A stretch of 64,000 bases of DNA, from NCBI GenBank assembly GCA_040219735.1, contig JAVJRX010000036.1; one strand, 5' to 3'. Within the stretch, counting starts at the first letter, position 1, and each line of letters begins with the position of its first letter. Below are positions 34,054-43,651 of the stretch, piece after piece. Both the position numbers and the translations under genes were made by a program. The stretch comes from Coleofasciculus sp040219735 (GTDB taxonomy: Bacteria > Cyanobacteriota > Cyanobacteriia > Cyanobacteriales > Coleofasciculaceae). A model generated the notes under the pieces. The model was not told the origin of the DNA and did no database searches. It saw nothing but the letters and a program-made list of their open reading frames with translations.

Positions 34054-36393
34054 CTAACATTCACCATTGAAGGGAATTTCCACCACAAACTCCGTACCGC
34101 ATCCGGGTGCGGAGAAGCAATGTAATTGTCCCCCATGTTTTTCTACGACAATTTGATAGCTAATCGACAATCCTAAACCTGTCCCTTCTCCTACAGGTTT
34201 TGTGGTAAAAAATGGATCAAAAATTCGTTCCTTGACTTCTTCATGAATGCCAGAACCATTGTCGGCAATGTGAATCAGTACAGAGTTGCGCTCTGATAAT
34301 TCAGTCGAAATCCATATCGTCGGCGTGGAAACATCATCAGGAAGAGAGAGTTCCCCTGATGCCGAATCCTTTGTATTCTCCGGTTGTTTATCCCCTGAAT
34401 TGAGAGCATCAATGGCATTATTCAAAAGATTCATAAAGACTTGATTCAGTTGTCCTGGATAACATTCTACTGGGGGAAGCTTGCCGTACTCTTTGACAAC
34501 TTGGATGTTAGAGGCTTCCGACTTTAAGCGGTGCTGCAAAATTAACAGTGTATTCTCCATCCCTTGTTCAATATCCATACATTTGCGTTCAGCTTCATCC
34601 AGGCGCGAAAAATTCTTTAAGCTACCAACTAACGCTTGCAGGCGGGTTACACCGACTTTCATGGAACTGAGAAGTTTGGAAAAATCTTTTTGGAGAAAGT
34701 TAATATCAATTTCTTCAATTAAGGTTTCAATTTCCGATACAGGTTTAGGATAGTGCTTACCATAGAGTTGGATTAATTTCAATAAATCCTGAGCATATTG
34801 ATTGGCATAGGCAATATTTCCGGATATAAACGTGATTGGATTATTGATTTCATGAGCAACCCCTGCCACTAACTGTCCCAAACTTGACATTTTTTCACTT
34901 TGAACCAGTTGGAGTTGAGTCTGTTTGAGTTCGTGTAGGGTTTGTTCAAGCTGAGTGGCTTTCTCTTTTAAGTTTGTTTCCGACTCTCGCAAGGCAGATT
35001 CAGCCGCTTTACGTTCCTTGAGTTCGTCTGCAACTTGCTCAAACAATGCCGCTTGCTGAATAGCTACACTTAACTGGATACTCAGTTTTCTCACACATTC
35101 GATTTCCGGCTGCTGCCATTGCCGTACTCCCGAACATTGCTGAACCACAAGCAATCCCCAGAGCTTTTTCCCTTGTAAAATAGGCGCTACCACATTAGCC
35201 CGAACCTGAAGCGTTTCGAGTAATTTAATGTGGCAGGGGGTTAAATTTGCGTTGTAGATATCGTCAATTACTCGAATATAACCGTCTTGGTAGAGAGACG
35301 ATACAACTTCATCCTCCTTAAAAAAATCGTCCTCAATGGTGGTTTTGACAATCCTCATCCACCCATCGCCAACTGACTCCACATCAACTGTTCCCGTCCA
35401 ATCCGGGTTAAAGCGGTAAATGAGCGTGCGATCGCACCTCAGAAATTTTCGCACTTCTTCGACGGCTGTCTTCAGAACTTCATCCAGATTCAAGGACTGG
35501 TTAATTCGCTGATTCATACAGCTCAAAAGCCGTTCTTGCTTGGCTTGTCGCTTTAATTGCTGTTCAGTTTGTTTGCGTTCGGTAATGTCACGGAACGACC
35601 AAATTCTGCCGTAGTATTCACCTGTAGGAGATAATACGGGTGCGGCGTAACGATCAAAAACTCGTCCGTCAGTGAGTTGAATTTCATCTTGGCAACTCAG
35701 GTTAGGATTCTGCTCAAGATATTCGACTTTACTGAACACCTTTAGCGGTTCAGCAATTAAAGACAACATACATTCTAAAAGTTTCTCCTTATCTGAGGAT
35801 TTCACAGATTCATGAGGAATTTGCCACATTTGGCAAAATCGAGAATTGTGACTAATAATTCTGCCATTTGGAGCAATGACGATGACGCCATCCGGATCAG
35901 CCTCTTGTTGCGCCTTTAATAAAGCATGACTGATTTGGAGTTCCTCTTGGGCTTGCTTACGGGATGTAATATCAGTCTGGACTCCAATAAAATAGATCAC
36001 ATGTCCTTTGGCATCTCGAATCGGTGAAATAGCTAGCTCATTCCAAAAGGGTGTTCCATCTTTGCGATAATTTTTAAGGACTACTTTCACGTCTTGCTGA
36101 GTTCGTAGAGCCTGACGGATTTGCTCAACCCCATTCGGATCAGTATCGGCTCCTTGTAGGAAGCGGCAATTGCGTCCAATCACCTCTTTACGGGAATAGC
36201 CAGTGATTGTCTCGAAAGCGGGATTGCAATAGACAATCGGCATCTCTGGTTTGCTCGCATCGCTGAGGATAATGCCACAGCTTGCCGCACCGAGGATACG
36301 CTCATCCAAATAAAGTGTCTCCAGAGCGACTTTATCGGAGGTATTGGCATCGAAAAGACGACCCGTTGAGGACTGATGTAGGTGAGAAATCAT
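34054..36393 (-). CDS. LOV-PAS-GAF histidine kinase
   Basis: Soluble sensor kinase of 779 residues. PAS1 (about 30-150) is a LOV domain: GRNCRFLQG with flavin-linking Cys76, NYRKDGTPFWNEL and FIGVQTDIT. PAS2 spans about 155-280. The GAF (about 285-455) has PCHIKLLETLQVRANVVAPI with Cys387-His388 and LWGLLVVQQCSG, like cyanobacteriochrome bilin-binding GAFs. A coiled coil leads to the HisKA domain: GVAHEINNPITFISGN with the phospho-acceptor His in AHEINNP (514). The HATPase has NLLNNAIDAL, DNGSGI and GTGLGLSISYQI. All catalytic boxes are present. No response regulator gene is adjacent. Confidence 0.9.
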   Translation of the reverse strand: MISHLHQSSTGRLFDANTSDKVALETLYLDERILGAASCGIILSDASKPEMPIVYCNPAFETITGYSRKEVIGRNCRFLQGADTDPNGVEQIRQALRTQQDVKVVLKNYRKDGTPFWNELAISPIRDAKGHVIYFIGVQTDITSRKQAQEELQISHALLKAQQEADPDGVIVIAPNGRIISHNSRFCQMWQIPHESVKSSDKEKLLECMLSLIAEPLKVFSKVEYLEQNPNLSCQDEIQLTDGRVFDRYAAPVLSPTGEYYGRIWSFRDITERKQTEQQLKRQAKQERLLSCMNQRINQSLNLDEVLKTAVEEVRKFLRCDRTLIYRFNPDWTGTVDVESVGDGWMRIVKTTIEDDFFKEDEVVSSLYQDGYIRVIDDIYNANLTPCHIKLLETLQVRANVVAPILQGKKLWGLLVVQQCSGVRQWQQPEIECVRKLSIQLSVAIQQAALFEQVADELKERKAAESALRESETNLKEKATQLEQTLHELKQTQLQLVQSEKMSSLGQLVAGVAHEINNPITFISGNIAYANQYAQDLLKLIQLYGKHYPKPVSEIETLIEEIDINFLQKDFSKLLSSMKVGVTRLQALVGSLKNFSRLDEAERKCMDIEQGMENTLLILQHRLKSEASNIQVVKEYGKLPPVECYPGQLNQVFMNLLNNAIDALNSGDKQPENTKDSASGELSLPDDVSTPTIWISTELSERNSVLIHIADNGSGIHEEVKERIFDPFFTTKPVGEGTGLGLSISYQIVVEKHGGQLHCFSAPGCGTEFVVEIPFNGEC

Positions 36394-36640
36394 GGCAGTA
36401 AGTCAGCAATGTGTAATACCTGGGGAGGTCGAGGCGTATTCTTTTCAATTTAAAAACACCTCAAAAGAGATTTAAATACACCCAAAGGATGAATTTATAT
36501 AACTTTATGGAAGAATCAATATACATGTTTCTAAAATAAAGATTCAAAAAAACATCCTGTTTTCTGGGGACGAGAGTCAGTCGAGAAAGCCTGCACCCTA
36601 TAGAGTTACTGCCTGGAGGCGGATCTAGACTAGAATCTAA

Positions 36641-38209
36641 ATGCCAACTTTGATTGTTGAAATGTCAGCTCCAACCGTACCCTCTAAAAAATTTCTTCAA
36701 CCCATTGACCGTCTGGCTTTGGTAATCATGGTAGTGCTAAGTCTGCTAATTGGCATCGTCCTATTGACAGGCGATACCACTCGACCTAGAGTTAGAGCTT
36801 TTAGCTGGCAGGACAAATACGTCAGTGCTGAGGATGCAGCGTTTATTCTAACCTTTAGCCGTCCGATGAACCACGCCAGCGTAGAAGCGAATCTAAAAAT
36901 CACACCCGTTTTGCCTTCAGGGGAGGTTAGTCCCTCAGAGGTGCCGCCAATCGAGGGAAAAATTAGCTGGGCGGGGCGTAAAATGGCGTATACGTTGCTC
37001 TCGCCGATTCCTTATGGTAATGACTATCAAGTTCAGCTTCAGGGAGCAAAGGAGAAAATACCGGGAGTTGAAGAAGAAGGTACAGTCATGGAACCGTTTC
37101 AGGCGACATTTCACAGTCGCGATCGCGCCTTTGCTTACATTGGCGTCGAAGGAGAGGAGCAGGGGAGGTTAATCCTCTATAATCTCACACGACAACAAAA
37201 AACACTGCTGACGCCGGCTGATCTAGTCGTACTGGACTTTAAGCCCTATACTGGGAGCGATCGCATTTTATTTTCGGCGAATGACCGCCAAAATCAGGCA
37301 AGGGGTTTACTCACGGCACAACTGTACACCGTAACCACAGGACTATCGTTTCCATCTCCAAATAAACGTTCCCCATCTCAGTCAACCGCTGGCAAGCTTG
37401 ATTTAGTGTTAGATAGTCAAGACTATCAAAATCTGCAATTCGACTTATCCGGAGACGGACAAATCATTGTGGTACAGCGAGTGAATCGAGAAGATCCCGC
37501 TGACTTTGGATTATGGATTATCCCTGGGGAGGGCGAACCCCAACCCCTCGAAAATCAGCCCGGTGGCGAATTTTTAATTGCCCCAGATAGTGCCTCATTA
37601 GCCGTGGCGCAAGGGCAAGGGGTGGCGATTTTGCCGTTAAACTCCAATGCCGAACCGCTAGACTTTCTGCCCAAGTTTGGTCGAGTCCTCAGCTTTGCCA
37701 GAGATGGTTCAGCGGCGACAATGGTGAAATTTAATACCGACTATACGCGATCGCTGTTTTTAGTGAATAATCAGGGAGCAGAGCAAGAATTATTACGTAC
37801 AACCGGCTCGATTGTCAACTGCGAGTTTGCCCCCAATGAAGAAACCCTCTATTGCCTGCTGACACAACTAATTCAAGGGGAAGAGTATCGCGAGGAACCG
37901 TTTATCGCCGCCGTTAATCTCAACGCTGAACCTGAGAGTGAACAGAGTCCGGTCAAACCCTTGGTGGTTCTGCCGGAACAGCGTGATATTCAACTGAGTT
38001 TATCCCCAGATGGTTTAGCCCTATTATTCGATCAGGTAGCAACCCGACCCGCCTCAGCGATTGATAGTTTAAGAAATGATGAAGGGCAGGCGATCGCAAC
38101 CGGACGTCTTTGGCTATTGCCCTTAGATGAGTCTATACCCTCAGAAACACCCCTGCAACTACAACCTGAGCCATTATTACCAGGATTCCAACCTCACTGG
38201 CTACCGTAG
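36641..38209 (+). CDS. Membrane-anchored protein with Ig-like and propeller-like region
   Basis: Protein of 522 residues: N-terminal membrane segment (about 26-45), an Ig-like SbsA/Big_5-type domain (about 52-150: RAFSWQDKYVSAEDAAFILTFSRPMN), then a long beta-rich region with TolB/WD40-like SLSPDG segments (about 160-500), proline-rich at the end. Function unknown; a periplasmic scaffold or binding protein is likely. The start gives MPTLIVEMSAPT; an ATG at residue 8 is an alternative. Confidence 0.68.
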   Translation: MPTLIVEMSAPTVPSKKFLQPIDRLALVIMVVLSLLIGIVLLTGDTTRPRVRAFSWQDKYVSAEDAAFILTFSRPMNHASVEANLKITPVLPSGEVSPSEVPPIEGKISWAGRKMAYTLLSPIPYGNDYQVQLQGAKEKIPGVEEEGTVMEPFQATFHSRDRAFAYIGVEGEEQGRLILYNLTRQQKTLLTPADLVVLDFKPYTGSDRILFSANDRQNQARGLLTAQLYTVTTGLSFPSPNKRSPSQSTAGKLDLVLDSQDYQNLQFDLSGDGQIIVVQRVNREDPADFGLWIIPGEGEPQPLENQPGGEFLIAPDSASLAVAQGQGVAILPLNSNAEPLDFLPKFGRVLSFARDGSAATMVKFNTDYTRSLFLVNNQGAEQELLRTTGSIVNCEFAPNEETLYCLLTQLIQGEEYREEPFIAAVNLNAEPESEQSPVKPLVVLPEQRDIQLSLSPDGLALLFDQVATRPASAIDSLRNDEGQAIATGRLWLLPLDESIPSETPLQLQPEPLLPGFQPHWLP

Positions 38210-38281
38210 CAGGAGCAGGGGGAGCATGTAGAGACGCTTCAAAAGCGCGTCTGGGAGCAGAGGGAGATAGAAAGTCTGTTG

Positions 38282-38342
38282 TCGGGGCGGGTTTTACCCT
38301 TAACGTTTCGTTTTCACCCGAATGTAACTAAACCCGCCCCGA
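38282..38342. repeat. Dispersed hairpin repeat, copy 1
   Basis: GTCGGGGCGGGTTT and AAACCCGCCCCGAC arms with about 30 bases between, of which CACCCGAATGTAACT is shared with a copy at about 45650-45712. Located 70 bases after a plus-strand gene and 50 bases before the GUN4 stop. Confidence 0.65.
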
Positions 38343-38390
38343 CCAATTGCGAAAATTATCTGACAAATGACCAATGACTAATGACCAACT

Positions 38391-39119
38391 TTAGCTATCA
38401 CCTAACCACGCCGGATGAGAAAGCAAAGTCGCAATAACCCGGACACCACGTAGCTGATTGGAAAGCGGGAGATGACCTTTCGGGGCGCTGAGATCCCAAG
38501 TAAATTCATTGGGGTATCGAGTCCAGCTATTTCCAGTCTTCCAGCCAATTTTGGGCCACAGTTTTTCCCAGTTTTTACCCACAGAAAGCCAAAGTTCCCG
38601 CTGCACAGAGAATCCAAATTTACCTTGAGAGTGAATCACCCACAGGGTATTAATCGTTTGTAAATCGGGAATCGGGAACTTCTCCAGTTCAGAAAAGTAC
38701 AACCATTTTCGCTGTACGGCAGTAGAGCCAGCCAATTCACAAAGTTTCTCTAACGTCAACCTATCCGCTGCCTGAAACTCTTGCTGGGCAAGTAACTGTT
38801 GTAGAGGAGCGTAGTCAATATCCCGTTCAGACAACAGGGGAACAATCCCTGTCGGAAAATGGCTTTGTAGGAACTCCTCAGTTTTGGCAGTCTTTGCCTG
38901 ATAAAGGGCTTGGTATGCCAAACCGACACTGAGACTGGGAGGGGTTGAGGATTGCGCTTGCAGAAAGTCCATCAAAACATCTAAACCAGCATCCCCCTGA
39001 TTCACCAGTTCTGGAATGAGCTGGAGTTGTTTTTTCTCAGAACTCGACTCGAGTTGGCTAGTCAACTCGGCAAGCTGGTTAGAGGTTTCGGGTACAGAGG
39101 CAGTCGTTTGGTCTATCAT
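38391..39119 (-). CDS. GUN4 domain protein with N-terminal helical domain
   Basis: GUN4 binds protoporphyrin IX and Mg-protoporphyrin and stimulates Mg-chelatase in chlorophyll synthesis. About 242 residues: N-terminal helical (ARM-like) part (about 10-95) and the GUN4 core (about 105-230) with YAPLQQLLAQQEFQAADRLTLEKLCELAG, NTLWVIHSQGKFGFSVQRELW, GWKTGNSWTRYPNEFTWDLSAPKGHLP. Several GUN4-domain proteins exist in cyanobacteria, and this core looks complete enough to bind porphyrin. The ATG at 39119 (MIDQTTASV) is chosen; the upstream start at 39146 is a TTG. Confidence 0.87.
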   Translation of the reverse strand: MIDQTTASVPETSNQLAELTSQLESSSEKKQLQLIPELVNQGDAGLDVLMDFLQAQSSTPPSLSVGLAYQALYQAKTAKTEEFLQSHFPTGIVPLLSERDIDYAPLQQLLAQQEFQAADRLTLEKLCELAGSTAVQRKWLYFSELEKFPIPDLQTINTLWVIHSQGKFGFSVQRELWLSVGKNWEKLWPKIGWKTGNSWTRYPNEFTWDLSAPKGHLPLSNQLRGVRVIATLLSHPAWLGDS

Positions 39120-39267
39120 GAAGCGACGTGTTTGAAGTTGCGGCAACTGATCCTATTGTCGAGGCAAAGTGGCTCCCTTGAACGCCTTAGACTCGAAAAT
39201 TGACAAGATTACTTTAGAGCATCGGTCTAATAACCTCAGTTAGCAGTAAAAAGAAGTCACCCGCTTG

Positions 39268-39289
39268 CAGATGTGCCATGGCACGTCTG
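39268..39289. repeat. Palindrome of the CAGACG-CCATGG-CGTCTG family
   Basis: CAGATGTGCCATGGCACGTCTG, nearly perfect. Relatives at 31533-31552, 32738-32759 and 44835-44856 share the CCATGG core. Confidence 0.75.
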
Positions 39290-39306
39290 GAACATTGCGC
39301 CTCTAC

Positions 39307-39400
39307 TTCCCCTGCTCCCCCTACTCCCCCTGCTCCCCCTACTCCCCCTGCTCCCCCTGCTCCCCCTGCTCCCCCTACTTCCCCTACTTCCCCGCCTTCC
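39307..39400. repeat. 9-nt tandem repeat TCCCCCTGC type
   Basis: About ten units of TCCCCCTGC/TCCCCCTAC, becoming degenerate at the right end, just before the response-regulator stop. It is the reverse complement of the 9-nt array at 32635-32684. Confidence 0.85.
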
Positions 39401-40113
39401 TAACCATTGCTCGGAGGTTGATAACCATTTTCATAGGCAAAACGAATAAGCTGAGCGCGGTTTCCCAGCTTTAACTTATTGAGAATACTACTCAGGTGTG
39501 TTTGAACAGTACGCGGACTAATAAACAAGCGATTGCTGATTTGTTTATTCGTCAATCCTTGAATCACTTCCCAAAAAACTCGTTCTTCTGCAGGTGTCAA
39601 CGGTAAAGGTGTAGGAGTGACAGTTTCTTCTTCCTGGGGTGGTGAAACCTCGGTCGCTTGAGCGGTTTTGGCTTGGTTGGCTAACTCCGTGACGGCGGAA
39701 CTGGCATTCAGCTGCATTAACTGAACAATCAGAGCATGAATGCGACGGGTTCTCTCAAGCTGAGCCTCGATTTTAGCCGCTAATTCTCTGGGATTAACAG
39801 GCTTAATCAGATAATCATCCGCTCCGATGGAGTGACCATGAATGCGGTCTTCTAGTTCTCCTTTGCCCGATAGAAAAATAAAAGGCATCAGTTGACCGGA
39901 TGGAGTCGCCCTCAGACGGCGGCAAAATTCTATTCCATCCATCTCCGGCATCATCACATCAGAAACCACCAAGTCCGGTGGACTTTTGACACAAGCCTCC
40001 AAAGCTTCTGCCCCAGAACTCACCTGTTCAACCTGATATCCCATATTTTCCAGGGCGCGTGTCAAAGTAATGCGTAATGTTCTATCATCATCAACCACTA
40101 AAATTTTTTTCAT
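39400..40113 (-). CDS. Response regulator, REC + LuxR-type HTH
   Basis: Transcription factor of 237 residues. REC domain (1-125) with DDD (7-9), phospho-acceptor Asp in LVVSDVMMPEMDG, the FLSGKG Ser/Thr switch and Lys in YLIKPVNP. Linker about 125-172. LuxR/NarL HTH (about 173-232): LTPAEERVFWEVIQGLTNKQISNRLFISPRTVQTHLSSILNKL. It resembles plastid Ycf29-type regulators, but I cannot name the orthologue. No partner kinase gene is adjacent, although the LOV kinase lies 3 kb away on the same strand. Confidence 0.88.
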   Translation of the reverse strand: MKKILVVDDDRTLRITLTRALENMGYQVEQVSSGAEALEACVKSPPDLVVSDVMMPEMDGIEFCRRLRATPSGQLMPFIFLSGKGELEDRIHGHSIGADDYLIKPVNPRELAAKIEAQLERTRRIHALIVQLMQLNASSAVTELANQAKTAQATEVSPPQEEETVTPTPLPLTPAEERVFWEVIQGLTNKQISNRLFISPRTVQTHLSSILNKLKLGNRAQLIRFAYENGYQPPSNG

Positions 40114-40830
40114 CGTTGGTCGTCAGTCATGGGTCAAAAGGTTGAAGGTTAGGTTGGTGAGACGCTTTCCCTCAGAACATCCTTCCTTGGATAAGAAGCG
40201 TCTGGGCAATAGCAGGAATCAGGAGCAAAAAACTCTGTGTTGGTATTAGCCTAGCGACTTCAGTAGCGTATTGCCACAAACCTTCCCTGTAGAGAAGCCA
40301 GCCGGAGGACAGATTAGCCAACTCTGTGTAATCGGCTACTCCATCACACAGTCGGGTTGATGCCGAGCTACGCTCTATCGAGTAACAGAGTGCACAACAA
40401 TAGCCAACACAGATGCTTTATTCCAGCATAATGGTTGAGTTCAGCGAGTGTCTAAACCCTAGACTATTGCGTCCAACCTTGTACTTGTATCGATAAACAG
40501 CAGCGACGCCATGGACAGGTAGCATCTCACATCTTGCACCAATCTCAATTAGCCACTTTTGTCTAGGGTGGGCAAGAGTTATCACCAAAGGAAATGCTTA
40601 TATTATCGTCCGTTGCTCTTGCCCACCTCAAGGTCACTTGGAGTTTATAGGTAATGGGTAACTCACTAAACGTCCGTTATATTTGTTACCAATTTGTTGC
40701 CTTTTTATTCCTCATTTGGCAGTGATCTGCAAAAAAACTTAATAAAGTTCCCAGCCGCAGGGAGATCTGGTAACTTTTTCGGAGCATCAATTAATCGTGA
40801 TGCTGATCTCAACCTTAGCCAAGGAGTTTT
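40114..40830. other. Intergenic region upstream of icd
   Basis: 717 bases between divergent genes. Contains a long inverted repeat, GGTGGGCAAGAG (40567-40578) and CTCTTGCCCACC (40616-40627), a 12-bp perfect stem with a 37-nt loop. No RNA gene or NtcA box (GTA-N8-TAC) found with confidence. Confidence 0.45.
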
Positions 40831-42252
40831 ATGTACGAAAAAATCGCACCTCCAGATACGGGTTCTCGCATTACCTTCGACAATGGCAAACCCATCGTTC
40901 CTGATGATCCGATTATTCCCTTCATTCGGGGAGACGGCACAGGTGTCGATATCTGGCCCGCTACCCAAAAAGTCATTGACGCAGCCGTAGAAACGGCTTA
41001 TGGTGGAAAGCGGAAAATTACCTGGTTTAAAATTTATGCCGGTGATGAAGCCTGCGACAAGTACGGCACGTATCAATATTTACCGGAAGACACCCTAACC
41101 GCGATTAAAGAATACGGTGTTGCCATCAAAGGACCGTTAACCACACCAATTGGGGGGGGTATTCGTTCTCTCAACGTCGCCTTACGCCAAATTAACGACC
41201 TCTATGCCTGTGTGCGTCCCTGCAAATATTACCCAGGGACACCATCGCCCCACAAACAACCCGATAAACTGGATTTGATTATCTACCGGGAGAACACAGA
41301 AGATATCTACCTGGGAATTGAGTGGCGCCAGGGCAGCGAAATTGCCGACAAACTGATATCTATTCTCAATAATGATCTGATTCCAGCCACGCCAGAACAT
41401 GGTACAAAGCAGATTCGCCTTGACTCAGGCATTGGCATTAAACCCATCAGTAAAACCGGTTCTCAACGTCTGATTCGTCGCGCCATTGAACGCGCCTTAA
41501 CCTTACCCAAAGCCAAGCAAATGGTTACCTTGGTGCATAAGGGTAATATTATGAAATACACCGAAGGTGCGTTTCGCGACTGGGGGTATGAACTGGCTAC
41601 CACAGAATTTCGGGCGCAATGCGTTACCGAACGAGAATCTTGGATTCTGAGCAATAAAGAACATAAGCCGGATATCAGCCTCGAAGAAAATGCCCGTAAG
41701 ATTGAACCCGGTTATGATGCCTTGACACCAGAAAAACGAGCTGAAGCGATGGCAGAAGTCGAAGGTGTTCTCAATGCCATCTGGGACACCCACGGGAATG
41801 GTCAGTGGAAAGAAAAAGTCATGGTCAATGACCGGATTGCGGACAGTATTTTCCAACAAATCCAGACTCGCCCAGATGAATACTCGATTCTGGCGACGAT
41901 GAACCTGAATGGGGATTATCTATCCGACGCAGCGGCTGCCCTGGTGGGGGGTTTAGGCATGGGACCCGGTGCCAATATTGGTGACACCTGTGCAGTTTTT
42001 GAAGCCACCCACGGCACAGCACCCAAGCATGCAGGTTTAGACCGAATTAACCCCGGTTCACTCATTTTATCTGCTGTGATGATGTTGGAATATATGGGGT
42101 GGCAAGAAGCGGCTGATTTAATTACACGGGGAATTGGCGGTGCTATTTCTAACCGGGAAGTGACCTACGACTTAGCCCGAATGATGACGCCACGGGTTGA
42201 GTCACCGTTGAAGTGTTCTGAATTTGCGGACGCAATTATTAAACACTTCTAG
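40831..42252 (+). CDS. icd: NADP-dependent isocitrate dehydrogenase
   Basis: Makes 2-oxoglutarate from isocitrate, the carbon skeleton for ammonia assimilation in cyanobacteria. The 473-residue product carries the substrate-binding GGIRSLNVALRQINDLYACVRP, RENTEDIYLGIEWRQGS, and GANIGDTCAVFEATHGTAPKHAGLDRINPGSLILSAVMMLEY near the cofactor site. AAGGAG lies six bases upstream of the ATG. A C-terminal insert relative to E. coli (DTHGNGQWKEKV region) is typical of cyanobacteria. Confidence 0.97.
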   Translation: MYEKIAPPDTGSRITFDNGKPIVPDDPIIPFIRGDGTGVDIWPATQKVIDAAVETAYGGKRKITWFKIYAGDEACDKYGTYQYLPEDTLTAIKEYGVAIKGPLTTPIGGGIRSLNVALRQINDLYACVRPCKYYPGTPSPHKQPDKLDLIIYRENTEDIYLGIEWRQGSEIADKLISILNNDLIPATPEHGTKQIRLDSGIGIKPISKTGSQRLIRRAIERALTLPKAKQMVTLVHKGNIMKYTEGAFRDWGYELATTEFRAQCVTERESWILSNKEHKPDISLEENARKIEPGYDALTPEKRAEAMAEVEGVLNAIWDTHGNGQWKEKVMVNDRIADSIFQQIQTRPDEYSILATMNLNGDYLSDAAAALVGGLGMGPGANIGDTCAVFEATHGTAPKHAGLDRINPGSLILSAVMMLEYMGWQEAADLITRGIGGAISNREVTYDLARMMTPRVESPLKCSEFADAIIKHF

Positions 42253-42300
42253 TAAAATCTGCTGTCTGAGCGCAAATCCGCTATTCCTGTTCTTTTCTGG

Positions 42301-42332
42301 TTGTAGAGACGTTGCCGGCAACGTCTCTACAA
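42301..42332. repeat. 32-nt perfect palindrome after icd
   Basis: TTGTAGAGACGTTGCC and its exact reverse complement, without a loop. It lies 49 bases after the icd stop and 12 bases before the convergent gene's stop at 42344. A relative with the core GTAGAGACGTAGC lies at 54640-54667. Confidence 0.85.
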
Positions 42333-42343
42333 TGTCAAGTCGT

Positions 42344-43414
42344 TTAACGAGCATTTAATTGTGAGCGGTTGAGCTGACTCGGCTGCAACCCTGGTGTAAT
42401 GGGTGTCGGATTATTTCCGACACTCGGAACAGTATTGGGTTGAGTCGGATATTGTCCAACATTAGCGGAGTTGGCAGGTGCTGTTGGCATCACAGGATAG
42501 TTGGTGACACCCGTTGCTGGGACTCGGGGGGCAGGAACTGAGGGATACATGGGCTGTCCAGCACCATTGTAAACTGTTCCATTCGGTGTCATCCCTGTGG
42601 GATAGGTGGGCTGTCCTGCACCATTGTAATTAGAGACAGTCGGTACAGAAGCAGGAGGATAGCTAGGCTGTATTATCCCTCTGTTGATTGTCGTCCTTGG
42701 CACAGTGGGTAATGGAGTCCTGTTTTGTCCACTTGTTCCAGAGGTTGGCACGGTTTGACTGGGACTCGTATCAGAACGTTGAGTCAGTTGATCAGAATTT
42801 TTATTGCTCGTTTGAGACGCCTCAGTTCCTGACACCTCAGTCAATTCTTGGAAAGCATTCGCAGAAGTCGTGTCTGAGTTTGAGGAGGAAGACTCAGAAC
42901 TCAACATATTCGGGTTTGGAAAGAGTCCCTTACCCGACAAAATATCCCCCATAAGGAACTCTTGTGAGGCTTTGGCAAAGGGATTGCTGGAGCTGGGTTT
43001 TGGCTCAGCAACGCTGTTTAGGAGTGAGGGAGCCGAGGTTGATGGCTGTTCTGGTGTCGATGCAATCAAAGAATTTTTTTTGTCCCCCGACTTCGGGTCT
43101 GGTAAACTAGCCACAGCCAGAGCGTTCTGTTGGTCAAATTCCTCGATGAGGACTGCCGAACTGTCGATATCTGCCATGTTGGCGGCAAGTTCTTCAGCCG
43201 AAAGCGTGGTCTCATCCGTTGAATTCTCAAATTGCTCGCGGATTGGGTCTTCTTCTAAGAAACTCAACCAATTGGGATTTTTCCAATATTCCCAGACAAA
43301 CAGCACGATTAAACCAAAACCCATGACTGATAGCCAAAATGTGGGTTGCCTTAAGGGTTGGAGTCGGGCTTTTAAATAGCGCAGATACGCAGGCACTTGA
43401 TTGGGAGATGACAT
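42344..43414 (-). CDS. Membrane-anchored Pro/Ser-rich hypothetical protein
   Basis: Protein of 356 residues with one N-terminal membrane segment (about 25-42) and a long low-complexity exterior rich in Ser, Thr, Pro, Asn and Gly. From about 245 it has repeats of the form NGAGQPTYPTGMTPNGT/NGAGQPMYPSVPAP. No catalytic motif is visible. It may be a cell-surface or septal protein; function unknown. Confidence 0.62.
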   Translation of the reverse strand: MSSPNQVPAYLRYLKARLQPLRQPTFWLSVMGFGLIVLFVWEYWKNPNWLSFLEEDPIREQFENSTDETTLSAEELAANMADIDSSAVLIEEFDQQNALAVASLPDPKSGDKKNSLIASTPEQPSTSAPSLLNSVAEPKPSSSNPFAKASQEFLMGDILSGKGLFPNPNMLSSESSSSNSDTTSANAFQELTEVSGTEASQTSNKNSDQLTQRSDTSPSQTVPTSGTSGQNRTPLPTVPRTTINRGIIQPSYPPASVPTVSNYNGAGQPTYPTGMTPNGTVYNGAGQPMYPSVPAPRVPATGVTNYPVMPTAPANSANVGQYPTQPNTVPSVGNNPTPITPGLQPSQLNRSQLNAR

Positions 43415-43626
43415 AGCGAAAGCCTGAAGTAGGATTTGACAAAAATTGAACTAACCGAGTCAGAATAAAGGAGATAATGTAACTTTTGTTACAGAAATAA
43501 TTTAAAGGATTGATTTTTTATGAGCGTCAACGGTTGACTCTGTAGTGCAACCCACTAATTATATCCAATGTGATAGACTTTTCAATTCACCTGTTAGGAT
43601 ACGTTATACCACAATGCTGTTTGGTT

Positions 43627-43650
43627 GAGGGGTTTGGTGACCAAACCCCT
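43627..43650. repeat. Palindrome GGGGTTTGG-TGA-CCAAACCCC
   Basis: Arms GAGGGGTTTGG/CCAAACCCCT, just before the LptF/G-like stop at 43652. Same core as the palindrome at 771-799. Confidence 0.65.
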
Positions 43651-43651
43651 A

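Noticed and set aside
39307..39400. Possible CRISPR array
   Set aside because: The 9-nt units are contiguous without spacers; it is a simple tandem repeat. No cas genes are present in the window.
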